DNA from: Dyella japonica A8 | GTDB lineage: Bacteria > Pseudomonadota > Gammaproteobacteria > Xanthomonadales > Rhodanobacteraceae | Length of the DNA: 64,000 bases | Reading direction: 5' to 3' | Assembly (NCBI RefSeq): GCF_000725385.1 | Contig: NZ_CP008884.1 | Location: 248,001 to 312,000 of the forward strand | Shown here: one piece after another, positions 57,901 to 64,000 of the stretch | Layout: every line of letters begins with the position of its first letter | Numbering within the stretch: position 1 is the first letter of the stretch | Notes under the pieces: generated by a model | Told to the model about the DNA's origin: nothing | The model's database searches: none | Seen by the model: the letters and a program-made list of their open reading frames with translations, nothing else | Program-made: the position numbers and the translations under genes

Positions 57901-60586
57901 CGGACGAGTTCAGGCTAAGCCCCGCCGGCAATGCGCCGGACGTCACCGCGTAGTGATACGGCCCGACGCCCCCCGTGGTAGAGAAGCTCTGGTTGTACGC
58001 ACTCTCGGCCGTGGCCGACGGCAAGGCCGGCGTGACGGGGCTCAGCCCCAGAGTGGGTGCGCCAATCGTCAGCGTGTATGCCTGGCTGCTCGTGAAGCTG
58101 TTCGCGTCAGTAGCCGTCACGGTCAGGTTGAACGCGCCCGCCGCCGTTGGCGTGCCGCTCAACGCGCCGTTGCTGCTCATCCTCATCCCGGCGGGCAGGC
58201 TGCCCGCGGTGATGGCGAAGCTGTACGGTCCGATGCCGCCGCTGGCGTTCAACGTTGCCGTATAACTTGCGCCGACCGTGCCGCTGGCGATGGTTGTCGG
58301 AGACAGCGTGATGGACGATGACGCCACCGTCATGCTGTAGTTCGCCGTGACGCTGAAGGGTGCCCCCACGCCGGTGGAGCTGTCGATCATCGTGACCGCA
58401 AAGCTGAAATTGCCCCACTGTGTGGGGGAACCGGAAAGCACGCCGCTGCTGCTCAGCGACAAGCCCGCCGGCAAGCTGCCGCTGCTCACCCGGTATGAGT
58501 ATGGCGACGTGCCGCCAGTCCCCGTGAAGCTCTGCGAATAGGCCGTGGCATAGACGGCGCTGAGCACCGAATTGCCCGCTGGGGCCATGGCGAGCGATGG
58601 CGGATTCGACTGCAGCATGTAAGTGAAGTTGTGGGTATACGGACCGCTCCCACCGCTGCTGTCCGTCACCTGGATGGTGATCGGGAAAGTGCCCGCCTGG
58701 GTCGGCGTACCCGACAGGGTCGCCGTGGCGGCGTTCCACGAAAGGCCCGGAGGCAGCGGGTTGCTTTCGACATAGACGTAAGGTGCCGTGCCGTTGGCCG
58801 CGCTGAAGCTCTGCGAGTAGGCCATGCCCACCGTGGCGGCGGGGGCCGTTGACGGCGACAGGGTCAGGGCCGGCGCATTGATGGTCACGCCGGTATAGGC
58901 CTGCGTTGCCGTATTGCTGGACGCGTCAGTCACCTTGACCGTAAAGCTGTAGCTGCCGCCCCCCGTGGGCGTGCCAGAGAGTTGGCCGCCACTGGCGAGT
59001 ACCAGGCCAGGTGGCAGGCTGCCTGCGCTGATGCTGAAGGTATACGGCGCATTGCCGTTGCTGGCAGTAATGGTCTGGCTGTAGCCCGTGCCCACGGTAC
59101 CGCTTGGCAAGGCGGCTGAAGAAATCACCGGCATCGACGCGGCTACAGAGAGGCTGTACGGCTGACTGCCCGTGTAAGGCCCGGTGCCGCCGCTGCTATC
59201 CGTGGCAGTGATGGTGAAGTTGAAGTTGCCGAACACCGTCGGTGTACCGCTCAGCGCGCCCGTGCTGGCGTTCAACAACACGCCAGCCGGCAGCAAACCG
59301 CTGGTCACCGCATAGGTATACGGGTTGCTACCGCCGCTGGCAGCAATGGACGCATTGAAGCTGCTGCCCTGGGTAGCGCCCGGCAGCGTCGCAGGTGACA
59401 GGGTGATGACCGGCGCCGCCATGGTCACGCCGGCATAGGTCTGCGTCGCCGTGCTGCTGGCGGCATCCGCGACCTTCACCGTGAACGTGTAGGCGCCACC
59501 GGCCGTAGGCGTGCCGGAAATGACGCCAGCGGCATTGATGGACAAACCCGGCGGCAAGGAACCGCTGGCAAGGGAAAACGTATAGGGTGCGTTGCCGTGG
59601 GAAGCGTTAAGAGCCGTGCTATAGCTAATCCCTACGGTGCCGTTGGGCACCGTGACCGTCGTAATGGTCGGCGTCACCGCGTTGACCACCAGCATGTAGC
59701 CGGCACTGCCGGTGTAGGGGCCGGTACCAGTGCTGCTGTCCGTGGCGGTGATGGTGACCGGGTAGCCGCCGTACGAGGTCGGGGTACCGCTCAGCATCCC
59801 GCTGCTAGAGAGTGTCACGCCCGGCGGCAGGCTGCCACTGGTCACCGCATACGTGTACGTGGACGTTCCACCACTGGCGGTGATGGTCTGGCTATAGGCC
59901 GAGTTCTGTGTCGCCGAAGGAAGGGACAAAGGCGTCACGCTGATGATCGGCGCGGCGACGGTGACGTTGGTATAGGCCTTCGTGGCCGTGTTGCTGCTGG
60001 CGTCGGTCACCTTCACCGTGAACGAGAACGTGCCACCCGCCGTAGGCGTACCGGAGATCAAGCCGCCGCTGCTCAGGCTCAGCCCCGCCGGCATGGCGCC
60101 TGAGCTAATCGAAAAGGTATAGGGCGTGACGCCACCGCTGGCAATGATGGCCTGGTTGTAGGTACCGCCCACGGTAGCGGGTGGCAAACTGCCGGTAGTG
60201 ATGCTGAGCGCCGGCGTGATCGTCACCGAGACCGGGTGACTGACACCGAAGAAGTCCTGCCACACGAACGAATCGGACGTCGAGGTATCACCATTGTTTT
60301 GATAAGTGACGAACTGATCGTTGGCGTCCTGCGTTACCGTGCCGTGGCCGGGCTGTGTCGGGAGGAACAACGCGCCATTCGTGCCCTTGTTGCTCGTGCA
60401 AAGGTAAGTATCGAACATGGATGATCCGCCCGATACCACGGTCAAGCTTGTCGGACAGCCAGCTTGCGCGTGTACAGCCGGAGGGAAGAGCCCAAGGCAC
60501 AACAACAGCACCAGTCCGAGTAGTCCCGCCCAGGATGCACCGCGACGCAGGCCGGCGCCCGGCATCGATAGCCGACTCGATTCCAT
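54914..60586 (-). CDS. Giant Ig-repeat autotransporter
   Basis: A 1,890-residue exported protein. Signal peptide (ASWAGLLGLVLLLCLGLFPPAVHAQ); an N-terminal cadherin-like unit (PGHGTVTQDANDQFVTYQNN); ten Ig-like He_PIG units with the repeated PYTFSISSGAMPAGLSLSSG and LSGTPTxxGxxSFTV motifs; four Big_9-like units (PAHGTVSVSGETVTYTPSST, FYGGTDSFTYTVTNPGGTS); a Gly/Ala linker; and a C-terminal autotransporter barrel of about 280 residues ending in RFDLTKQF. Such proteins display repeats on the cell surface for adhesion. The start at 60586 follows GGGGGGATAGGGTG. Near-identical repeats make copy-number variation likely. Confidence 0.9.
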   Translation of the reverse strand: MESSRLSMPGAGLRRGASWAGLLGLVLLLCLGLFPPAVHAQAGCPTSLTVVSGGSSMFDTYLCTSNKGTNGALFLPTQPGHGTVTQDANDQFVTYQNNGDTSTSDSFVWQDFFGVSHPVSVTITPALSITTGSLPPATVGGTYNQAIIASGGVTPYTFSISSGAMPAGLSLSSGGLISGTPTAGGTFSFTVKVTDASSNTATKAYTNVTVAAPIISVTPLSLPSATQNSAYSQTITASGGTSTYTYAVTSGSLPPGVTLSSSGMLSGTPTSYGGYPVTITATDSSTGTGPYTGSAGYMLVVNAVTPTITTVTVPNGTVGISYSTALNASHGNAPYTFSLASGSLPPGLSINAAGVISGTPTAGGAYTFTVKVADAASSTATQTYAGVTMAAPVITLSPATLPGATQGSSFNASIAASGGSNPYTYAVTSGLLPAGVLLNASTGALSGTPTVFGNFNFTITATDSSGGTGPYTGSQPYSLSVAASMPVISSAALPSGTVGTGYSQTITASNGNAPYTFSISAGSLPPGLVLASGGQLSGTPTGGGSYSFTVKVTDASSNTATQAYTGVTINAPALTLSPSTAPAATVGMAYSQSFSAANGTAPYVYVESNPLPPGLSWNAATATLSGTPTQAGTFPITIQVTDSSGGSGPYTHNFTYMLQSNPPSLAMAPAGNSVLSAVYATAYSQSFTGTGGTSPYSYRVSSGSLPAGLSLSSSGVLSGSPTQWGNFSFAVTMIDSSTGVGAPFSVTANYSMTVASSSITLSPTTIASGTVGASYTATLNASGGIGPYSFAITAGSLPAGMRMSSNGALSGTPTAAGAFNLTVTATDANSFTSSQAYTLTIGAPTLGLSPVTPALPSATAESAYNQSFSTTGGVGPYHYAVTSGALPAGLSLNSSGVLGGTATMAGVFSFSVTSTDSSTGTGAPFTATRSYTLTVQAPSLSISPGTLPNPQQGTAYSQSLSASGGTGGYSYSVSAGALPAGLVLSSSGLLSGTPTVNGPFSFSITASDSNHFTATQSYSIVVGVPVAPTAAAKSASTPYNTAATINLGGSITGVDITAVNITTAPAHGTVSVSGETVTYTPSSTFYGGTDSFTYTVTNPGGTSMAATVTVLVGTPAAPTVAATSANTTYNTAASIDLSTVISGVDVTAVHVATGPAHGTASVSGMTVLYTPSSTFYGGADSFTYTATNPGGTSTSATVTVMVGAPAVATVTAKSASTPYNTATAIDLSSLISGVDVTSVAIATAPAHGTATLSGKTVTYTPASTYYGGTDSFTYTAANPGGTSSPATVTITVTPLSVPTASALAVTTTTGTPVTIQAETGASGAQPFTGMSVASTPAHGSASISGEQILYTPSAGFVGTDSFTYLITNHFGSSVPATVTVTVTAAGSTSGRSKTVLAATGKPVTVDLSQIAPGTYVSATVLGLSPGAAGSAAIGAPAWLTFTPANSYTGLVQITAVLTPASGQPITVEVLVLVSSQPDPSNNADALGIVHAQAQAALQFANSELDNIGQRLSSLHDGSAELFSSHVAVSVDGKPLQAGGISPDARRWGHTGSSGVGNRDALMQAWGRTGIGASGADGTAAPASDGSADGGGSVADGSQGGAGASAATKAGGPEGLGVWINGRADFGAFNAYRQSAGFDSDNIAINTGVDQRIGENALVGMSLGYAHDNSSIAHDGTRSIAQGYSASLYGSYAPTSRTYVDVILGGGGLRFDSRRPDPDSGGLLTGQRTGSQWFGSLTGGYEYQYHDVLLSPYGRYQWSRSELNGYAENGAASAALAYGSETVRSSLLAVGLRASGQVKFDSAVLVPRARLEIGHDFQGTSNTLLSYAFIPTAGSWSVLSNPYSANGTSVQFGIGAGLQLPRELSLGIDYGYMLQPHAHDQMLRFDLTKQF

Positions 60587-61018
60587 CACCCTATCCCCCC
60601 CTGTTGGGACATCCCTAGGCGAACTCATGCAGCAGGCAACCACTTGCCCCGAGCGGTCGGGTCCCCGGTGAAAGCGCCTGCGATTTACCGCCAGTCTAAC
60701 CTCAACCCGTCACCCCGGCCGATCGCCGAGCCCTGGGAGATGACCCGGGTGCACGCGGAATCTTGCGACATCCCCCGTGCCTGGATGGCTCGCCAGGAGT
60801 GTTGCGTGCGACGCGCGTCCCCGGGCAAAACGCGGACGCAGTCAGCGAGCTTACGGGGAATTGAAGCCTCGAGGCATCCCCGAAATCAGGGTGGTTCCCG
60901 CGCTTATCCTGTTTTACCCGCGTTCCCAATGGAGCGGCAGCCTTTGTTGCAGGCGAGCGACTGCCCCCTGGCTGGCCAGGGTCCGCTGTGAAGCGGAAGC
61001 GGACACTAGCACTTCAGC
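60587..61018. other. Region upstream of the autotransporter
   Basis: About 430 bp, the longest gene-free stretch within the array. It contains a palindrome copy (60981-61004) and probably the autotransporter promoter. No convincing small gene was found. Confidence 0.45.
60981..61004. repeat. Dispersed 24-bp palindrome, copy 22
   Basis: GTCCGCTGTGAAGCGGAAGCGGAC keeps both outer arms (GTCCGC/GCGGAC) with an altered centre. It lies 14 bp after the next gene's stop. Confidence 0.75.
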
Positions 61019-61282
61019 TCAAAGCCCCTGCAAAGGGAAAGTCAGGCCCATACGGCAGGCCGCGCAGAAAAAGCCCTCATCGGCCCGGTTGTGGGGCGTC
61101 CTGGCTGACTGGTAATAGCGAACCGGAACGGTGACTTGACGCCTCAAGAGCGCAGGCATCGCTGGCAAAAGCTGCAACACAACATCCGCATTCGACCACC
61201 CGGCCGACACCTCGCCGACAACGCAACCGTTGGCAAGCGCATCGTCGAAGAGAGGACGAAGGTGCTCACATAGTTCGGCCAT
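61019..61282 (-). CDS. Small hypothetical protein
   Basis: An 87-residue cytoplasmic protein (MAELCEHLRPLFDDALANGC, then RYYQSARTPHNRADEGFFCAACRMGLTFP). The C-terminal CAAC resembles a zinc-binding half-site. It lies exactly between two palindromes. No family recognised. Confidence 0.6.
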   Translation of the reverse strand: MAELCEHLRPLFDDALANGCVVGEVSAGWSNADVVLQLLPAMPALLRRQVTVPVRYYQSARTPHNRADEGFFCAACRMGLTFPLQGL

Positions 61283-61312
61283 GAATGTGCGCTCAACTAG
61301 TCGCGGAGGAGT

Positions 61313-61336
61313 GTCCGCTTTGGGTCGAAAGCGGAC
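61313..61336. repeat. Dispersed 24-bp palindrome, copy 23 (consensus)
   Basis: Exact consensus. It lies 11 bp after the next gene's stop and 30 bp before the 61282 start. Confidence 0.95.
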
Positions 61337-61347
61337 CTTAGGAAGTC

Positions 61348-61605
61348 CTAGCCGGCCCGATGTCCGGAAATGTACGCGAGGGCGTCGTCAACGACTTCTT
61401 TGCCCAAACTTTCGACAGCAAGAGCATTCAAGGCTCCGTCCTCAAAGTCTCGCCATGTACAACAGACCGCGCCAGAGCTGTGGGCATACCGACCAGACGC
61501 CACACAGACCTGATCGTTGCTCAGAATGGTGAGTTCGTGAAGGTCGCCACCAGGAACATCCCTGGTCCAGCGCCTAAGCACGCCTGGCGCTTGATACGTG
61601 CCCAT
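61348..61605 (-). CDS. Small hypothetical protein
   Basis: An 85-residue cytoplasmic protein starting MGTYQAPGVLRRWTRDVPGG with an AAAGGGAAA site. It contains CVASGRY and AVCCTWRDFEDGALNALAVESLG. No family recognised. It sits between palindromes 23 and 24. Confidence 0.6.
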   Translation of the reverse strand: MGTYQAPGVLRRWTRDVPGGDLHELTILSNDQVCVASGRYAHSSGAVCCTWRDFEDGALNALAVESLGKEVVDDALAYISGHRAG

Positions 61606-61619
61606 ATGGATTTCCCTTT

Positions 61620-61643
61620 TTTGGCGATTCTTCGGAAGCGGAC
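61620..61643. repeat. Dispersed 24-bp palindrome, copy 24 (degenerate)
   Basis: Only the right arm GGAAGCGGAC is conserved. It lies 14 bp upstream of the small gene start at 61605 and 45 bp after the stop of the 42-residue gene. Confidence 0.5.
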
Positions 61644-61688
61644 ATAACGATACCCTCCAACGCCGCTGCGTGAGGCCATCCTTGTCGG

Positions 61689-61817
61689 TTATGTGAAAAG
61701 GATCCCGTAGACGATTCCGGCAATGCACAAGGACGGAAGGACGATGCCGATCCAATAGAGATCTGGGTCTTCGGACCTCTTGTACGTTCGATAGATCAGA
61801 CTACCCCGTAAGCCCAT
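61689..61817 (-). CDS. 42-residue membrane peptide overlapping a lipoprotein gene
   Basis: A short frame overlapping the lipoprotein gene's last 17 bases. It encodes a basic N-terminus (MGLRGSLIYRTYKRSEDPDL) and a hydrophobic helix (WIGIVLPSLCIAGIVYGILF) ending in Thr. The overlap suggests translational coupling. The ribosome site is weak. Confidence 0.45.
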   Translation of the reverse strand: MGLRGSLIYRTYKRSEDPDLYWIGIVLPSLCIAGIVYGILFT

Positions 61818-62298
61818 TGAGGCATATCGGCTTGACCTGATGAAGCCCTTCTACCGCCTTTGGATCGTTACCGTCCTGTCGAGTCACCGACAGATCACAT
61901 GTCTTATCAAGCTTATGGAATTTCACAAGGTAACGAGCACCCGCAGTCGGTACGAACGACTCGGTTATTGAGCACGTCTTGTCCATGACACCCGACGAGC
62001 CATCGTTGTAAGCATAAGTGAATATAGCGGGTTTTCCTGCAGGAATTGTTCGAGCAACTCCATCATGAGAATCACCCTTGCCTTGAATAGCAGTGGTTGT
62101 GAAGGTAGCAAGACGAGTTCCATTCCTGCTTGGCGCACAAGACTCGTTGTCAAAGTTCTGAACGAGAATCGTTGCTCCGTGGTCAAGTCCAGCAGCAGCG
62201 AAATTGGCCTCAGCAACTGGACCGCTCGTGGGCGCCACAAAGTGATCGGCGCAACCAGCGAGTAGGATCAGCGTTCCAAACAGTATTGCCATCTTCAT
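61801..62298 (-). CDS. Small lipoprotein
   Basis: A 165-residue exported protein with a lipobox (MKMAILFGTLILLAGC). The mature part has several cysteines (ESCAPS, DKTCSITESF, DKTCDLSV, KPICLNG) and a strand-rich pattern. No family recognised. It is the upstream partner of the 42-residue peptide. Confidence 0.7.
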   Translation of the reverse strand: MKMAILFGTLILLAGCADHFVAPTSGPVAEANFAAAGLDHGATILVQNFDNESCAPSRNGTRLATFTTTAIQGKGDSHDGVARTIPAGKPAIFTYAYNDGSSGVMDKTCSITESFVPTAGARYLVKFHKLDKTCDLSVTRQDGNDPKAVEGLHQVKPICLNGLTG

Positions 62299-62383
62299 TT
62301 GCGACTCCGGTATCGAGTTTTGGCATCTAGCTTGTTGAATGGAACTCGCGTTTCGTCAACATTCTGATCATTGTTCACCGAAT

Positions 62384-62407
62384 GTTCGCTTTGGGTCGAA
62401 AGCAGAC
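62384..62407. repeat. Dispersed 24-bp palindrome, copy 25
   Basis: GTTCGCTTTGGGTCGAAAGCAGAC, two changes. It lies 21 bp after the next gene's stop. Confidence 0.92.
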
Positions 62408-62428
62408 CATCTCGAATATACCTTCCGC

Positions 62429-62758
62429 TCACGCCGAAGGTGTCGAATCGATGCTATATCCACCCAGAGAGCTAAGCTTGTGAACGAGCAAATCGATGAT
62501 CTTCTGATTGTCCGCACTGATATAAATTTCGCCTGAATCTGAATCCATGATCAGGCATACCTTTTCGCCAGCGAGAAGAAAGACCTCGTAAAACTCTCCA
62601 AATGCCACTTGGCCTCCGTGCGCGCCAGGCGCCAGCCCCAGCCGTCCGAAGTCCTCTTTGAGCTTTTTGTAAGGGACATGGACGTCATCTGTAACAAAGA
62701 AGAGGAACGCTCGATCACCGGTGTCCCGGGTATAGCCAGTGACAGTCGGTCCAGTCAC
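62429..62758 (-). CDS. Small hypothetical protein
   Basis: A 109-residue cytoplasmic protein starting at a GTG with a perfect AAAGGAG site 8 bp upstream. The longer in-frame extension is translated palindrome and was rejected. It contains a strand-rich domain (RAFLFFVTDDVHVPYKK, VCLIMDSDSGEIYISADN) and no membrane segment. No family recognised. Confidence 0.6.
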   Translation of the reverse strand: MTGPTVTGYTRDTGDRAFLFFVTDDVHVPYKKLKEDFGRLGLAPGAHGGQVAFGEFYEVFLLAGEKVCLIMDSDSGEIYISADNQKIIDLLVHKLSSLGGYSIDSTPSA

Positions 62759-62788
62759 GGTCGAGCTCCTTTCAAAATTAGTGAAGAT

Positions 62789-62812
62789 GCCCGCTATGGG
62801 TCGAAAGGGGAC
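62789..62812. repeat. Dispersed 24-bp palindrome, copy 26
   Basis: GCCCGCTATGGGTCGAAAGGGGAC, several changes. It lies 30 bp before the GTG start at 62758. Confidence 0.75.
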
Positions 62813-62825
62813 GCCATACAGACCG

Positions 62826-63713
62826 CTAGAGCCTTGAATCCCGCTTGGCACTTTGAATGGCTGCGCGAATCGCATCAGGCTCTCCTTCCGCAACCACCTG
62901 GATCGCCGCCCCATCCGGGAATGCCATCGCGGCGTAGTAGTTCACGCCCGTATCACTGGTTTCCCCATGGACATCACACATCCTGACTCCTCCCGTCTGG
63001 CTGTATCGAGGCTCTGACGCACTCCTTCCTTCAAAGAACTTGGTGGCGGCAAGTCCGCATATCTCGCCGTTTCCAAGCTTGTCTTCTTCCAGCTTGTTGG
63101 GAAGTGCCATCAGGAGGATAAAGGGCTGGTGCCAATCCGGGCCACCGTTTGCGCTATACATCAATGCGCCGGAGTTTTCCCTCACGAGCTGCAATCCCGG
63201 GGCATCGACTTTCATGCCGAACACGGTTTCCGGATCGGGTGTCCTTCCATCCCACACGATGGTGGAAAGAACCGACTTCAGTTCCTCGAACTTCTTCGGG
63301 TCATTTCCTTGATAGCTGACCATAACGTCCAGATGCTGCTTGCCCTTTTCGACATTCAGCCACCACCCATCCCAGGTCCGGCCATCCCCCCGCGTTCGAC
63401 GATGCAATATTCCATCCAGCGTGTCGCCATGAAACGTCGTGACGGGCTCGGGGTAGGTTTGCTCCAGAGCCTCCTCACTCTCTCTGGGGAGGTCCGTTGA
63501 ACTCACGGATACGGTGATGGTTATTGTCCGGTCGCTGCTCCGGAACATCGCTCCAAAGGGTGGCGGGCTCACGCCCTTGGGCAGGGCAAGCTTCACGCCC
63601 ATACCGGGAATCTCGTACATCGCATTCTTGGGGACTGGCCTCACCATGAAGCCGTATGCAGCCAAAGCCGCGACCAGCGACGCGCCTGCGACAACCAGTA
63701 GATATCTCCGCAT
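62826..63713 (-). CDS. Hypothetical exported or membrane-anchored protein
   Basis: A 295-residue protein with an N-terminal hydrophobic segment (MRRYLLVVAGASLVAALAAYGF) and a large soluble domain with a few Cys (NGEICGLAATKFFEG, VRMCDVHGE). Strand-helix patterns (TITITVSVSS, VEKGKQHLDVMVSYQGND) suggest a periplasmic fold. It is the largest orphan of the array apart from the autotransporter. No family recognised. Confidence 0.65.
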   Translation of the reverse strand: MRRYLLVVAGASLVAALAAYGFMVRPVPKNAMYEIPGMGVKLALPKGVSPPPFGAMFRSSDRTITITVSVSSTDLPRESEEALEQTYPEPVTTFHGDTLDGILHRRTRGDGRTWDGWWLNVEKGKQHLDVMVSYQGNDPKKFEELKSVLSTIVWDGRTPDPETVFGMKVDAPGLQLVRENSGALMYSANGGPDWHQPFILLMALPNKLEEDKLGNGEICGLAATKFFEGRSASEPRYSQTGGVRMCDVHGETSDTGVNYYAAMAFPDGAAIQVVAEGEPDAIRAAIQSAKRDSRL

Positions 63714-63823
63714 CCATTTCCCCTGTTTGTTTGACTCTATAGCCGACCCGGGAAGCTATCGTTTGCTCGTACACGGGTACCAACCAAGTTACTTCCGTGA
63801 TTAGTTTCACCGTTTGCCAGAAT

Positions 63824-63847
63824 GTCCGCTATGGGTCGGAAGCGGAC
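63824..63847. repeat. Dispersed 24-bp palindrome, copy 27
   Basis: GTCCGCTATGGGTCGGAAGCGGAC, two changes. It lies 19 bp after the stop of the last, partial gene. Confidence 0.92.
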
Positions 63848-63866
63848 GTCGTGGACGTGCTTGTCC

Positions 63867-64000
63867 TTACGCACCGGGACCGTGCAGATATCTAGATAGC
63901 AGTAACCAAGCCATCGCAAGAAATGCAAGCCACGTAAGGGGCATTCCGATTTCGCGCCCCACCGACACGCCGCTTTTGCGCGAAAGGCCAATGGCATGCA
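63867..64000 (-). CDS. Partial small membrane-protein gene at the window edge
   Basis: The C-terminal 43 codons of a gene running off the window, in the frame HAIGLSRKSGVSVGREIG followed by a hydrophobic helix (WLAFLAMAWLLLSRYL) and HGPGA. This frame, not the overlapping longer one, has a membrane segment in the style of the other array genes, so it is probably the true one. Confidence 0.5.
   Translation of the reverse strand, partial: HAIGLSRKSGVSVGREIGMPLTWLAFLAMAWLLLSRYLHGPGA

Noticed and set aside
55568..58321. A 917-codon plus-strand open frame opposite the autotransporter
   Set aside because: Arg/Gly-rich antisense shadow over the repeat region; no start signal or domain.
47283..63847. 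Interpretation of the palindrome series as a CRISPR array
   Set aside because: Spacings are gene-sized (hundreds of bp), not 30-40 bp; the units contain coding genes and no cas gene is present.
47283..63847. Interpretation as a classical integron with attC sites
   Set aside because: No integrase gene and no convincing paired RYYYAAC/GTTRRRY core sites were seen; kept only as an analogy in the finding.

Overview
The window is high-GC, gene-dense DNA that most resembles a Rhodanobacteraceae/Xanthomonadaceae chromosome (Dyella, Luteibacter or Rhodanobacter type). This rests on several large Xanthomonad-style TonB-dependent receptors next to glycoside hydrolases, a Tat-exported M24 peptidase, Ig-repeat autotransporter architecture, and many copies of a short palindrome (arms GTCCGCTTT/AAAGCGGAC). 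The genus is inferred from gene content only. I saw no rRNA, tRNA, CRISPR array, transposase or phage gene.

Layout. 0-9.5 kb is a sugar-uptake locus: TonB-dependent receptor, APC permease, GH2 exo-glycosidase, LacI regulator and sulfotransferase, closed by a strong hairpin terminator. 9.5-16.7 kb holds single metabolic genes (bluB-like, VOC protein, M24 peptidase, alpha/beta hydrolase) and a small envelope set (DUF2946-like protein, outer-membrane protein, TlpA-like thioredoxin). 16.7-20.4 kb is a run of small orphan secreted or zinc-ribbon genes. 20.6-21.8 kb is a coupled pair, a lone M17 N-terminal domain with an isochorismatase-fold hydrolase. 23.3-27.8 kb is a compact three-gene unit: TIR-TM-TPR protein, small Asn-rich protein, and SLOG-like protein with four membrane segments. 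It looks like a Thoeris-type NAD-signalling defence module in a different arrangement. 28-30.6 kb has a Sel1 lipoprotein and small TPR-like proteins. 30.7-33.4 kb has a divergent LysR/SDR pair and a 2OG-Fe dioxygenase.

33.4-46 kb is a second carbohydrate locus on the minus strand: TonB receptor, GH29 alpha-L-fucosidase, glucokinase, a GH2 remnant, a GH92 mannosidase-family protein and another TonB receptor. Together they suggest scavenging of fucose- and mannose-containing glycans such as N-glycans. A 20-bp palindrome, AATTTAGATCGATCTAAATT, and three near copies lie upstream of the receptor and glucokinase and probably define a LacI-type regulon.

47-64 kb is striking. About twenty mostly small genes without clear homologues, all on the minus strand, alternate almost one-for-one with copies of the 24-bp palindrome, all in the same orientation. 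A giant 1,890-residue Ig-repeat autotransporter sits within this array. The same gene/palindrome alternation appears on a smaller scale at 10.9-11.6, 16.7-19.1 and 27.9-30.2 kb. This cassette-like organisation, the TIR-SLOG unit and the altered GH92 active-site motif are the three most interesting features.
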